From: Pipra filicauda
Lineage: Eukaryota > Chordata > Aves > Passeriformes > Pipridae
Assembly (NCBI RefSeq): GCF_003945595.2
Contig: NW_024104450.1
Location: 248,001-312,000, forward strand
DNA length: 64,000 nucleotides
Direction of reading: 5' to 3'
Position 1 is the first letter of the stretch. Each line of letters begins with the position of its first letter. Shown here one piece after another: positions 35,701 to 47,130 of the stretch. The notes beneath the pieces were generated by a model. That model searched no databases. It was not told the origin of the DNA and saw only the letters and a program-made list of their open reading frames with translations. A program made the position numbers and the translations under genes.

Positions 35701-36983
35701 AGTATGAGCTATTACAGCTGTAGTCTGAGTATCTGAGTTCACATTTGTTAAATGTGAACTACAAAAGCATCCCCCAAAGGAAACTGAAAGAGGTGCTCAA
35801 AAATTTGGTCCTGAATGTCAGCTTTCTGACGCTTCCCTTTGGAAAAGAGTAGTCAGTCATGGTGCAGTTCAGAAATTGAAGTAACAGTGAAAAAGAATGG
35901 AATATTAAGGGTGATCCATTTCCTAAGAGTCAGTTAATTATTCAGTCTATTCCACTAGGTATCTGAAAACCTGAAGTATATTCTGAACAGTGCTTTTGAT
36001 GAAAATTATGGTATTTCTGAAGAATCAGGCAATTCTTCTTCTCTAAAGAAGAAAACAGAAGTGGTGAAATTAATAACTGGAGTAGGGAATTTCCATATAA
36101 ATATTTTCTTATGATCCAGAATATTTTATTAAAGAGTGATATTGCAAAAAGTCATAGTAGCTGGATGTGGTTTAACACTGACAGTGAGATTTAGTACTTA
36201 TTTCTTTTCAGTTGACAGCTTCTGAATGTGATTAAATCTTAACTTTGGTGACATTATGGGATGGAAACCTACATCTCTTACAAAAAGTAAGATCTGACAC
36301 TTTTTTTCCATTCAGCATCTCTTTTTTCTACAGGCAGACGCAGCGAAAACAGAGGTGCCAGGTATATATTATGTGTTTCTCGCTTGACATTCATTATTTG
36401 TGTGCATTTGGTCCTTTTTTAAAGTATCCTTGTTTTACAGTGGGCAATCTTCATCTTTTCAGCTGATATTTGCTCTTGCTGCATTTCTCCCCCCTCTCTC
36501 TTCCCAGTAATTCTGCAAAATTGCCTTCCCAGGCACAGGATTTTGTTTACACACTTTTTCACTAGTGCCGCTCTAAAATTTTGCACTCTAATGGGCGTTG
36601 CCATGCTTCATTTGGGCTAGGTAGAGCACAAATAGTATGACATAAGGTGATAAATGACAGTGGCTTGTGGGTCATCCTCCTCCTCCTCCTGCACAGAGTT
36701 TACTTGCTTCACCATTAATAGCAGGGGCACTAGTGTGAAATTTAAGGCTGTTCAGTGGCAGTGGCTGCTGCAGCCCATGGGTGGGCATCGTATGGCTTCC
36801 CTGAAACATTTAGTGATGGGCTGGTCCTTCGTATGAGCAACTTCAGACTTGCTTGGTACCTATATACTGCTTTTCCCACTTCTTCACTTTAATCCTACTT
36901 CTACCTCCTATTTAAGACCTTTCTGATGTCTTCCAGACATTTGATAGAAATCCACTAGAAAATACAGGTGCTGAATATGGCGT
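32723..36983. other. non-coding stretch, no gene recognised
   Basis: AT-rich DNA without a recognised coding or RNA gene. A perfect short inverted repeat lies at 35737-35759, and a CTC-type trinucleotide run near 36675-36690. Confidence 0.45.
35737..35759. repeat. perfect 10-bp inverted repeat with a 3-base loop
   Basis: GTTCACATTT and AAATGTGAAC flank GTT, giving a perfect hairpin-forming palindrome. No function is evident. It does not look like a terminator or a tRNA arm. Confidence 0.75.
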
Positions 36984-37019
36984 TGTGGTTTTAGCCAAAG
37001 CATCATTTGCATAATTTTC

Positions 37020-37829
37020 TAATTCTACAGGTTTCCCACCCAGATTCACTCACATTCACTGCTGGGGAAGGGTGGTAAGCTGGCTAGCCAGACCCTGCGG
37101 TGCCTGAAGCAGCAACGCACGGCAGGGAGTGGAGCAGGCCTGGAGTGGCCCAGACGGTACCAACCGCCAGCTGGAGCCGAACCAAGAGACGTGGGGATGC
37201 CCTGCAGAGAGAACTTGCAATGGAGCAGAGAGAGAGAAGCCAAGCTTGGAACGACTTGGGTATGGACTGAGCCGAACCCCAAGAAACCTTTGACCCGGGG
37301 AGGAGGGGTGGATCCTGCTTGGAGAGAGGGATCCCCTGAGAGCTTGCTTCACCGAGGGAGGAACCTCCACGTAGCAGGGAAAAAGACTCAGAGTTTAACA
37401 CCCTGTACTCCGTGGTGAAGACATGGTGAGACAGGTGTTCTCCTGAAGCCCATGCATGAACCCTCCGTAGTGTGGCCAAGTGGTTAGAGGCGGGGACAGA
37501 CCCTCCCCTCCCCTCCATAGAAGAGAAAGAGAAAGAAATTTTCTAGCTACAGTGAATTGGAGCTGTGGCCCTGAGAGTAAAGGAGAGACTTCTTCTCCTC
37601 CTGGACTGATATGGGGGGAGGAGGGCTGATTTTGTAAATACATGAGTTTGTCATCATAGGAAGATTAGTTAGAATTGTTGTATATATTACTTTTTAGTTT
37701 TTATTCTGTTAGCAATAAGTATTGATATTGTTCCCCCATGCTGAGTCTCTTTTGCCTGTGTGGAACTTCTCTCACACTTCAGCAATTTTGTGGGGGTTTG
37801 AAAATTGGGCCCAGGGTCAAACCATGACA
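37020..37829 (+). mobile_element. LTR-like block, ERV-derived
   Basis: The right edge GGGCCCAGGGTCAAACCATGACA (about 37807-37829) matches the terminal sequence of LTRs frequent in songbird genomes and ends in CA. The block is GC-richer than its surroundings, in keeping with an inserted element. The left end is not clear: a TGTGG at 36984 is one candidate, and no target-site duplication is convincing. The short frames in this block are not recognisable proteins. Confidence 0.5.
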
Positions 37830-39189
37830 CGTGTCTAATCTCATAATCTCGTGGTATCGTGTCTTCAATATGTTGCTCATGATCCAGGCTACTAAACTCT
37901 TTTTCTGTTATTAATCATGCTTTTTTGTGCAGATAAAGGAGTTCCCTTGTAAGTGGAAAATGTACATGTAGTTCTAGCTTTTACAACAGAAATTCACAGC
38001 AAATTCATTTTCCTGTGTCTTAACATATGTTGATCTGTGTTTTGTATTATGTCCAAGAAAATGAATGCATAACTTTGTAATAAATAGTATCAAAACTAAT
38101 GAAAATGAAATGAAAATGAGTTAAAGCCTCATCCTCTCCTAGTGAAGCTGTCAGTAAAACTGTTCATTGAATTCAGGGGAAAAATGTTCCTGGCAAAAGG
38201 CAGGTTTAGAGAGATACTAATCAACTGTGCCTAGTTAGCCATGCTCAAAGGTGGCAGTTAGATGTAAACTTTGCAGTTCCTAAATTGTCCTTTCAGATTG
38301 TCTGCCAAGAGCATTTTGTGCAGTTAATTTTCATTGATACTTGAGGAAATAGAGTTTAGTAGCAAGCCTTTAAAATTGCTACAGAGTTGTTTATGTAAGT
38401 GAGTGTGGTTAATTGAGATAAACATAAATTTAAAGTTATGGGCAATTATGTTGCTGTCCCTCTGAAATCAGACTTGTGAGCTGTATCATTGTAATGATTG
38501 CATTGTATTACACAGTCTATAATATTCATTTATGTACATGGAAGATCCACTCTTGTTTTAAAGTTAAATTTACAAGGAGGTGGAGGAGACTGAGACAGGG
38601 AAGAAGAGAGCGATTAGTTAATGATCATGAATGACAGCACTTAATATTCTGTGTATTGAATTGCTTTTAATATTCAGGAATGAGAAATTATGCTTATTTC
38701 TTTGATAGCACAAATACTTTTCCCCTACATCTGGTACATGTGTGGGCTACATGAATGTCCATTTTCATTATTCATTTAGAGTGAGTATATTGGTTTTTTA
38801 TGCATGAGTATATTATGTTTAGTGGGCAGCTCTGATTTTATCAAACTGTGGAGTATTAATCCCATGGCATGTCTTTATAGAAATTTAATACCTCAGTCTT
38901 TTTGTGATTTTTATTTAGTACAGCAACATATAAATTAAGAAGAAAGTTATAGGAATTTTAAAAATAAAGGAAATTTTCAAGAGAACACATCAGTCACAGT
39001 AATAATAAAGTGAAGGAGATAAAATTATTGGCAAACAGAATGAAGCAGAATCAATACAAAATACACAAATTCATAAACTAAAAGTGCAGCACTTTGCCAT
39101 AAATCGAAGAGGAAACCAGTATTTTATAAAACATAAGGTTGTTACTCATAGAGGGCAAGAGCCTTTTTTTTCTTATTAAGAATAACATA
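37830..39189. other. non-coding stretch, no gene recognised
   Basis: AT-rich and without recognisable genes or repeats. Smooth, low-complexity-free sequence around 38200-38560 might be conserved non-coding DNA, which is speculative. Confidence 0.4.
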
Positions 39190-39254
39190 CAGGTTGGGCT
39201 TGATAATCTCGGAGGTCTTTTCCAACCCAGTTGACTCTGTGATTCTATGATTCT
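39190..39254 (+). mobile_element. CR1 LINE 3-prime tail
   Basis: 'gggcttgataatctcggaggtcttttccaaccc' is followed by 'gactctgtgattctatgattct', the terminal part of the CR1 3-prime UTR with its octamer repeats. Only the tail is present. Confidence 0.75.
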
Positions 39255-39387
39255 CCTCAAAAATCTCCATTAAATGAGTGAACCAATTTGTTGAGCAAGG
39301 AGCAATTTACCAGGACTATCAGGGGTAAATCACTGTTATGGCTCAGCCTGGTGAATAGAACAGATAGTGCTGGTTCAGGATATAAAG

Positions 39388-39419
39388 AAGTGGGGATAAG
39401 TGGGGATAAATGGGGATAA
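39388..39419. repeat. short tandem repeat, about 10 bp, three units
   Basis: Three near-identical units of the type AAGTGGGGAT in direct tandem. No function is evident. Confidence 0.7.
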
Positions 39420-39524
39420 TCAGTTTTTGCTTCTGATCAGCAGAGGGTATGGGAAATAAATCAGAGAAGTGTCATTTTCACTTTGGTAACACACAGAATG
39501 AGTGATGAGAAAAGAACAAAACAT

Positions 39525-39627
39525 GTCCTTGGTGGGCTTGGCAGTGCTGGGTTTAATGATTGGACTCGATCATTTTAGAGGGCTTTTCCAATCTCTAAAT
39601 GACTCTGTGATTCTGTGATGCTGTAAT
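39525..39627 (+). mobile_element. CR1 LINE 3-prime tail
   Basis: A CR1-type 3-prime UTR ('ttggtgggcttggcagtgctgggtt', 'ttttccaatctctaaatgactctgtgattctgtg') ends in a decayed octamer tail. Confidence 0.7.
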
Positions 39628-41748
39628 GAACTGGTGGGATGCTACAGTTTGTGCTGCTGTCTGCAGTGCACAAGGCAGCTGGTAGAAGGCAGTTCTGTAA
39701 GGCATGTTCCAGCCCCCTGCAGTTGACACAAGAAGTAACTGCCTGGATGGAAAAAAAAAATGACAAAAAGATGTACTTCAGGGTCCTGGGCCTAAAAGCC
39801 ATCCCCATTGTAATGCTTGAAAGGTGTGGAACCCTTTGCTTCTCTAGCTGTTCATGTCTCTCTATTACTTACCTTGAGCTTTGCCAAGCAGCTCCTTGGG
39901 TATCATTTCTGTGTGGTATAATCACAGTGTCACTGGGGATTTTGTAAGATGCAATTTTCAAAAGCACTTGCTGTTGGTCTGATCTTGTCCTCATTGATAC
40001 TACTGAGAATTTTACCTCTGACTGCCAAATATGAAGGAGTTTGGGGGCTTAAATTTTGCCTGTTATGGGTATGTAGATGTACTCATGACAATTATTTTAG
40101 CATCTTTCTGAGGCTTTTCATTAGAAGAAAATTTTGTGTTTTGCAAAACATTGAGTAATTTTCTTCTTCCATGTCTTCATCATTAGTGTTGAGAAAAAAA
40201 CCAAACTCATATCTCAGCTTTAGCATTGTTAATTGCTCAGGTGTCTTCTTGTAGGTGTCGTCAAGCAGACATTTCACAGGAATAAGGTTGTGGCCAAAGG
40301 ATGCCTGTTACTAGCAAAAATACTACTTTCAGAAAAAGAGATTTTCTGCATTTATTTTGAAGCTTCTCTAAATTTTAAGAGTTGAAGGAAATAGTTGAAA
40401 CTTTTTGTTTAAGGAAAATCCAAAGCTCTTCTTCAAAAGGCAAGCACTTTTTGACCCTTAGAGATGTTCCCTCATCCTATATTCCTGTATTCTTTTCTGC
40501 ACTTTCTCTCCTTTGAGTCCAGCTCATTGACTCAGGAGATGTTAAACCTATATAATCAGAAATACTAAACCCAGGTATAGATTCTGGCTTGTCATATTGT
40601 TAACCTTGCTTAAGCCTGAAAAAAGAATAACATTTATAAGAGCTCTGTAAGTGTCTGTGTCACCCAAATCTTCCTGCTCTGTTTAGAACAGAAATTTACT
40701 TCTGTTAGTCTTGAATATTATAAAGATTCAAGATTCCAGAAAATAATGATATTTTCCTGAATTGGCAGTCAAATTAATCCAAAATGATTATCCAAATTAC
40801 TTAGTTGTCCTAAATTCTGGATATTCTTCTAGTGTATAAACTTGAAGTTTGAGAGCCTGTGGAATTACATGGTCTACAAAGGCCTTAATTATAACTATTC
40901 AATTTAAAATGTCTGTAGCCTGGATCTGACCTAATCAGTCATTTTTCTTTCCATAATCCCCCATATCTTTCCACAAGTGTCCTAAGTTCCTTTAATCAGG
41001 GATTGTATACAGGATTGATGAGTAAATCTACAAGTCTTTTATTACTACCTTCTACTTTTGCTTGGTCAAATATGTGTTTAAACTACGGATGCTTCTGAGA
41101 ATTAAACTAGTACTGATTTAGGTACGGGAAGGGATCATTAATTAGCAGTCTTCCAGGAATCCTCTGGTCATCTCCTCCTCATTTCTTTCTTGCTTGGGCA
41201 TTTTATCAATTCAAAGATTTGCAAAACTGGACCACATTTGTCTGGTTCTCATGTGCAATTGACCTTTGATATGTCTGCTCTAATTAGCTATTTAATATCT
41301 TTGTTATATGTAGAATTGTGTGACACCAGAGAGATATTGATTAAAGTCAAAGTAGATGTGAAATTTCAGAAGCCAAAAGAAAAAAAAAAAATCTCATTTT
41401 CTTGTGTTTGTGGGCTTTTATTGTTTTATTTTATGCCATTTTATTTTTTAAAAAAATCTGATAAATGAACTGAAAAAAACCACAAAACACAATTAGTGAT
41501 GCAACTTTTCTATTTCAAATATTTTGGTGATTAATATTCTAATAATGTAATGTTTTACATTTGGGTTAAGAAAAATACATAACAATGATAATTGAAGACA
41601 TCAGAGAACATTAAAAATCTTTGGTTTGAGTAAACTCTCTAGAAGAGAACTTTGTTTTATAGCAAACCCTAGAAACAAAATTAACAGTTGTATTCATTTT
41701 TTTTTCTGCACCTTTCTAAACCTTAGCAGAAGGATTGAGTTTTAAAGA
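39628..41748. other. non-coding stretch, no gene recognised
   Basis: AT-rich. A 102-codon frame at 39639-39947 has hydrophobic patches but matches nothing I know and is probably chance. Confidence 0.45.
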
Positions 41749-41868
41749 TTTCATAGAATCATAGAATTGTTTGGGTTGGCAGGGACCATAAAGGTTATCT
41801 AGTTACAACCCCCCTTCCCTGGGCCAGGACACCTTCCACTAGACCAGGTTGCTCAAAGCCCTTCCTCT
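41749..41868 (-). mobile_element. CR1 LINE 3-prime tail, antisense
   Basis: The stretch begins with the reverse-complement octamer tail (CATAGAATCATAGAATTG) and continues with 'gggttggcagggaccataaagg' and 'gaccaggttgctcaaagccc', the usual antisense CR1 3-prime end. The following 150 bases up to 42020 contain a CAATAAAG string and are of unknown origin. Confidence 0.75.
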
Positions 41869-42020
41869 CTTCTGGTGGGGTAGCCTGTAACAGAGTCCAA
41901 TAAAGCCGTCTGCGTCTGACTTCCCTTTATTCTTGATCCATTTGCTCTTGGTCAGCTCCTCATCCATCCCCAGGCAGAGCTCCCTGCACTCCAGCTGGTC
42001 CTAATACAGAGGGTGACATG

Positions 42021-42132
42021 ACCTTTGTGCAGTGGCAGTATCATAGCCCATGAGGTTAATCCGAGGAGCGATTATTGGTAGCTGAAAACTTTTCCCAATA
42101 CTCCACCATGGCGACTTGAAATATAGTTGGCA
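42021..42132 (+). pseudogene. U4 snRNA 5-prime segment, fused to CR1
   Basis: From 42021 the sequence follows the vertebrate U4 snRNA from its first nucleotide: 'gcagtggcagtatc', 'tgaggttaatccgagg', 'cgattattgg', 'gaaaacttttcccaatac' and 'gacttgaaatatag', with scattered substitutions. The match stops near the position equivalent to 'atatagtcggca', ahead of the Sm site and the 3-prime stem, and CR1 sequence follows without a gap. U4 normally pairs with U6 in the spliceosome. This copy lacks the Sm site and cannot make a normal snRNP. Confidence 0.85.
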
Positions 42133-42239
42133 AAGGCTTTAAACTAGGTTTGAAGGGGGAAGGGCTTGAAACCAGGCTCTCCAGTGATGAGCTTAAGGGT
42201 GGAAAGCCCGAGTTAAGAGTGAAATCAGCAGCCCAACTA

Positions 42240-43049
42240 AAGTGCATGTACACCAATGCACGCAGTGTGGGTGACAAACAAGAGGAGCAGGAAAGCTGTG
42301 CTGTAGTCACCATCATGGAAATGTAGTGGGATGACTCGCATGACTGGAGTGCTGCCATGGGTGGCTACAAGCTCTTCAGAAGGGACAGGCAAGGTAGCAG
42401 AAGTGGAGGGGTGGCTCTACATGTCAGAGAGTCTCTTGACTCTGTGGAACTTGAAGGCAGTAACAATAAGGTTGAGTGTCTGTGGATCAAAATCAGGGGG
42501 GAGGCCAACAAGACTGACATCCTGGTGGGAGTCTGTTACAGACCACCCAACCAGGATGACGATGAATTATTCTACAAGCAGTTGGCAGATGTCTCAAAAT
42601 TGCTGGCCCTTGTTCTCATGGGTGACTTCAATCTACTGGATGTCTGCTGGGAACTCCACACAGCGGAGAAGAGGCAGTCTAGGAGATTCCTAGAATGTAT
42701 GGAGGATAATTTCCTGCTCCAGCTGGTAAATGAGCCTACCAGGGGTGGGGCCCTGCTAGACCTGCTGTTCACAAACAGAGAGGGGCTGGTGGAAGATGTG
42801 GTGGTTGGAGTCCGTCTGGGGCACAGTGACCATGAAATAATAGAGTTTTCAATACTCAGGGATGCAAGGAGGGCCATCAATAAAACCTCTAAGCTGGACT
42901 TCCAGAGGGCAGATTTCAGCCTGTTCAGAAGACTAGTTTGGAGTGTACCCTGGGAAACAACCCTTGAAAACAAAGGGGTCCAGGAGGGATGGACATGCTT
43001 CAAGAAGGAAGTCTTGAACGCACAGGAGCAGGCTGTCCCAGTGTGCTGA
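42240..43049 (+). pseudogene. CR1 endonuclease domain, decayed
   Basis: The frame shows CR1 endonuclease features: 'YTNARS' near 42250, WDDS after a nonsense codon (TAG at about 42327), GGVALHVRESLD, GVCYRPPNQD, MGDFNLLDVCWE and the SDHE motif near 42828. From 42357 it is continuous for about 230 codons. CR1 endonuclease makes the target nick for insertion. A stop codon (TGA) at 43047-43049 falls where the linker to RT should continue, and 43050-43490 holds several more stops. Confidence 0.85.
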
Positions 43050-43492
43050 AATGTGAGCCAGTGGGGAAGATGACCGGTCTGCCTGAACAGGGAGATTTTG
43101 AAGGAAATTAGGGTAAAAAAGAGCCTACCGATTATGGAAAAAAGGTCTGGCTACTCAGGAAGAGTTTAGGAATATAGTTAGGTCATGTAGAAAGAAAATT
43201 AGAGAGACGAAGGCACAATTTGAACTCAATCTTACCACTTCTGTTAAGGATAATGAAAAGTCTTTCTACAGATACATCAATAGCAAAAGGAGGTCCTCCA
43301 TTCTTTATTGGACATGGGTGGGAATATAGTTATCAAAGATGAGGAAAAGACTGAGGTATTTAACACCTTCTTTACCTCAGTTTTCAACAGCAAGACAGGT
43401 TGTCCTGAGGACAGCTGGCTTCTGGAGCTTGTAGAAAGAGATAAGAAGCTGAATAGACCCCCTGTAATCCAGGAGGAAACCTGCTGAACCAC

Positions 43493-44944
43493 TTGGATCC
43501 TCACAAGTCTATGGGATCAGATGGGATCCATCCTAGGGCGATGAGGGAGCTGGAGGAAGAACTCACCAAGCTGCTCTCCATCATTTACCAACAGTCCTGG
43601 TTCACTGGGGAGGTCCCAGAGGATTGGAAGTTGACGAATGTCACACCCATCCACAAAAAGGGCTGCAAGGAGGACCTGGGCAACTACAGGCCCGTCAGCC
43701 TGACCTCAGTGCCTGGCGAGGTTATGGAGCAGACCATCCTAAGTGCAATCACACAGCACCTACAGGATGGACAAGGGATCAGATCCAGCCAGCACGGCTT
43801 TAGGAAGGGCAGGTCCTCTCTGACCAACCCGACCTCCTTCTATGATCAGGTGACCTGCCTGCTGGATGAGGGGAAGGCTGTGGATGTGTCTACCTGGACT
43901 TCAGCAAAGCCTTTGACACCATGTCCCACAGCATCCTCCTGGAAAAGCTGCAGCCCATGGCTTGGACAGGGGCACTCTCTGCTGGGTTAAGAACTGGCTG
44001 GAGGGCTGAGCCCAGAGAGTGCTGGTGAACGGTGCTGCATCCACTTGGCGGCCGGTCACTAATGGTGTCCCCCAGGGATCAGTGTTGGCCCCAGTTCTGT
44101 TCAATATCTTTATCGATGATCTGGATGAGGGGATTGAGCGTACCATTAGTAAATTTGCAGATGACACCAAGTTGGGGGGGAGTGTTGATCAGCTGGAAGG
44201 CAGGAGGGCTCTGCGGAGGGACCTAGACAAGCTGGAGAGTTGGGCTGATTCCAGTGGGATGAGGTTCAACAAGGCCAAGTGCTGGGTCCTGCACTTTGGC
44301 CACAACAACCCCATGCAGCGCTACAGGCTGGGCACAGAGTAGCTGGAGAGCAGTCAGGCAGAAATGGAGTTGGGAGTTTGGATTGACAGGAAGCTGAACA
44401 TGAGCCAGCAGTGTGCCCAGGTGGCCAAGAAGGCCAAGGGCATCCTGGCCTACATCAGGAACAGTGTGGCCAGCAGGACCAGGGAAGTGATTCTTCTCCT
44501 GTACTCAGTGCTGGTGAGGCCACACCTGGAGTGCTGTGTCCAGCTCTGGGCCCCTCAGTTCAGGAAGGATGTTGAGGTGCTGGAGCAGGTGCAGAGAAGA
44601 GGAAAGACTGGTGCAGGGACTGGAGCACAAGTCCTGTGAGGGAGCTGGGGTTGTTTAACCTTGAGAAGAGGAGGTTCAGGGGAGACCTCATCAATCTCTA
44701 CAACTCCCTGAAAGGAGGTTGTAGCCCGGTGGGGGTTGGTCTCTTCTCCCAGGCAGCTATCAGGGAGACAAGAGGGCATGGTCTTAAGCTGTGCCAGGGG
44801 AGGTTTAGGTTAGATATTAGAAAGAAATTCTTTACAGAGAGGGTAATCAGACATTGGAATGGACTGCCCAAGGAAGTAGTGGATTCTCCGTCCCTGGAGA
44901 TTTTTAAGATGAGACTGAATGTGGCACTTAGTGCCATGGTCTAG
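43493..44944 (+). pseudogene. CR1 reverse transcriptase and C-terminal region, decayed
   Basis: In successive frames this encodes the CR1 RT: 'IHPRAMRELEEEL', NYRPVSLTSVPGEVMEQ, QHGFRKGRSSLTN, then, after a one-base shift near 43888, the YLDFSKAFDT motif. The segment [20 protein letters not shown] and FADD (44154-44165) follow. The 3-prime part (44364-44944) includes [17 protein letters not shown] and ends with [10 protein letters not shown]. Breaks occur near 43888, 43990-44019, 44341 and 44605. All motifs are recognisable, so the copy is of intermediate age. Confidence 0.88.
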
Positions 44945-45033
44945 TAACCGCAGAGGTAGTGGATCAAGGGTTGGACTTCGTGATCTCAGAGGTCCTTTCC
45001 AACCCATCTGATTCTGTGATTCTATGATTCTAT

Positions 45034-46763
45034 TATGCCCATCTCTGTCTTCCCTGCCTGTCCTAAAGAGCCTGTGTCCTTCCTTGCTGCATTAAATTGT
45101 CTTCTTTTGATTATTTTTTTCTCTTTGTTCACTCTGCTATGAAGGCATTCTTGGGTTGTGCAGATAATTATTTTTCAGCAGAAGAAAGAATTATTTGAGG
45201 ACAAAACTGGAATAATTTATACTGTAGTCTCTTCCTTTTTGAGTTCTGAAGAAAATGAGAGGAAATTTGAAAGGAGTCAGATAACAATCCTGAAGAAATG
45301 AGTCAGAAAGAAAAAAGAGGGAAATGCTACTTCAGAGTGTGGGTGATGTGCAATCATCCCAACATGTTTCTTTCAACATGGAATGGCTCAGAGTTGCCCG
45401 ATTTTGCCCTTTACAGCAAAATAGTCACACTGATAATGTAATATTCCTCATTGTGTTCATCCTATAGCTATATTCAAACACAATCAGCTATTCAAAGATA
45501 TAATTGTGCAATTTTGTTGTGAATGGTGTATGATTTCAGAACCTTTGTGGTGCTCACTGGATGTACTCTATCCACAATTTGGTAAATGAAGTTGTACCCT
45601 AGCAACTGCTAACAATACAAAGATGTGCGAAGACCTGAGCAAATAAGTACCTCTGTAAATCAATGTTTTTGAGGTCCCTGATAGTACTGTGATTTTAAAC
45701 TGTATTTCTAGTGGTGGCAAGATATGGTGAAGTAATTGTGAAGGTCTGTGTCACAAAGAAGATGCTTCTATTTTCTCTCATTTTACTTCATATATATCCC
45801 CTTCAATATCCTTCGATTATGGGATGACTGTTTCGGAAGATCAGCCTTGCAAAAAGGTACCCTTCAGTCACATCAATAGAGGCACAGCTGGCTGAATAGT
45901 TTTCAAATTACTTTTTCAGAGGAAAATACTTGAGTCATTAAAACACAAACTGGTTGAGCATAAAGGTCCCTTTCAATGAGATTACTATTACCAGAAAAAA
46001 AAGTGTAAAAGCAATTATGTCAGTTGAAAGAACAGATTTGAGAATTCGCTTATTCGGACATTAAACATATCTATAGCAAATAATATAGATTAAATATAAC
46101 AAGCCTTCAGAATTATTGAAACAAAGTATTTGATTTACTCCCTTTTATTTGATTTGAATGAGATGTTTGTTTTTCAAGCTTTTTTTGAGGTTTGAAATTT
46201 AGACTTGATCCAAGCCAGTGAAAATGTCAAGAATTCTTGCAGAATGGTGAAAGTGTTTTCATTCCCTTTTTTTAACAGTCTGCTCTGAATACAAAGGAGA
46301 AACACCTCTCTATTCTTACTTTGAAATCTTCTGCTTTTTTGTACAACAGACACTATGCTCATCCTCTAACCTTGATGCACAGGGTGCTAAGGGAACTTAT
46401 TGCAAGTTTTGCTTCTGATAAAACAGTGCTTGACTGCCTGAGCTGATGAAGAGCCCCTATGAGCTATTACTAATGATACAGCCAATTTAATCAGATAGAT
46501 ACAAATAATGAAGTTGGTCTAATTGCCTCTGGCAAGATGCAGTGGTGCATATACTCACTATCCTATTTACCGTGAGTTATGTCAACATATCACAAGTTGG
46601 AACCTTTGAGAATAACCTTCTTATAGAATAACAATGAGGCTTATACTTCATTCTCTTCTGTTCCCTGTTATACCTGATGGTTTTTTATCACATGGGGTCT
46701 TGATATCTGTAGGAACAAGGTACTCCTTCTAGTGATGCTGATGGGGTTTTTTGGCAGATCTTG
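45034..46763. other. non-coding stretch, no gene recognised
   Basis: AT-rich sequence. No gene, RNA or repeat family was recognised. Confidence 0.45.
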
Positions 46764-47130
46764 AATCATAAAATCATAGGACGGTTTGCGTTGGAAGGGA
46801 TCTTAAAGACCACCTAGTTACAAACCTCTGCCAAGGGCAGGAACACCTTTGACTAGACCAGGTTTCTCCAAGTCCTGTCCAACCTGTCGTTGAAGACTTC
46901 CAGGGATGGGGCAGCCACATCTTCTCTGGGCAACGTCTGCCAGTGCCTCACCGTGCTCACTGTGGAGAATTTCTTCCCCAGGGTTTTCTCTTCTCCAGGC
47001 TGAAAAGCCCCAACTTTATAATTTGTCTTCATAGGAGAGGTGTTCCAGCCCTCTAACCTTCTTTGTGGCAGTTCCTTGAAAGAGGATTCTCTTTCTCTCC
47101 CTGAAATAGTTAGAACTAAGCCCAAGAGTC
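46764..47130 (-). mobile_element. CR1 LINE 3-prime fragment, antisense
   Basis: It starts with a decayed reverse-complement octamer tail ('aatcataaaatcatagg'). Next come the 3-prime UTR and the ORF2 C-terminus, read on the minus strand as 'FSTVSTVRHWQTLPRED...PSLEVFNDRLD', typical of CR1. It is truncated beyond about 47130. Confidence 0.8.

Larger units (their letters stand above)
42133..45033 (+). mobile_element. long CR1 LINE copy (ORF2 and 3-prime end), 5-prime chimeric with U4
   Basis: It contains most of CR1 ORF2 in order: endonuclease, linker, RT and C-terminal region, then the 3-prime UTR ending in 'gattctgtgattctatgattctat'. The element starts just upstream of the endonuclease domain, where it joins the U4 segment, so it is 5-prime truncated by the fusion. 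Stops and frameshifts break the ORF in at least six places, so it is dead. No target-site duplication is obvious, which is usual for CR1. Confidence 0.9.

Noticed and set aside
37084..37518. 144-codon minus-strand frame and its overlapping neighbours
   Set aside because: They lie within a GC-rich LTR-like block where overlapping open frames on several strands are expected from composition.
39639..39947. 102-codon frame with hydrophobic segments as a membrane protein
   Set aside because: It starts right after a CR1 tail, shows no family resemblance, and such lengths arise by chance in this composition.
41869..42020. Possible LTR R-U5 fragment (CAATAAAG context) between a CR1 tail and the U4 segment
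   Set aside because: No termini, no duplication and no recognised family, so too little to annotate.
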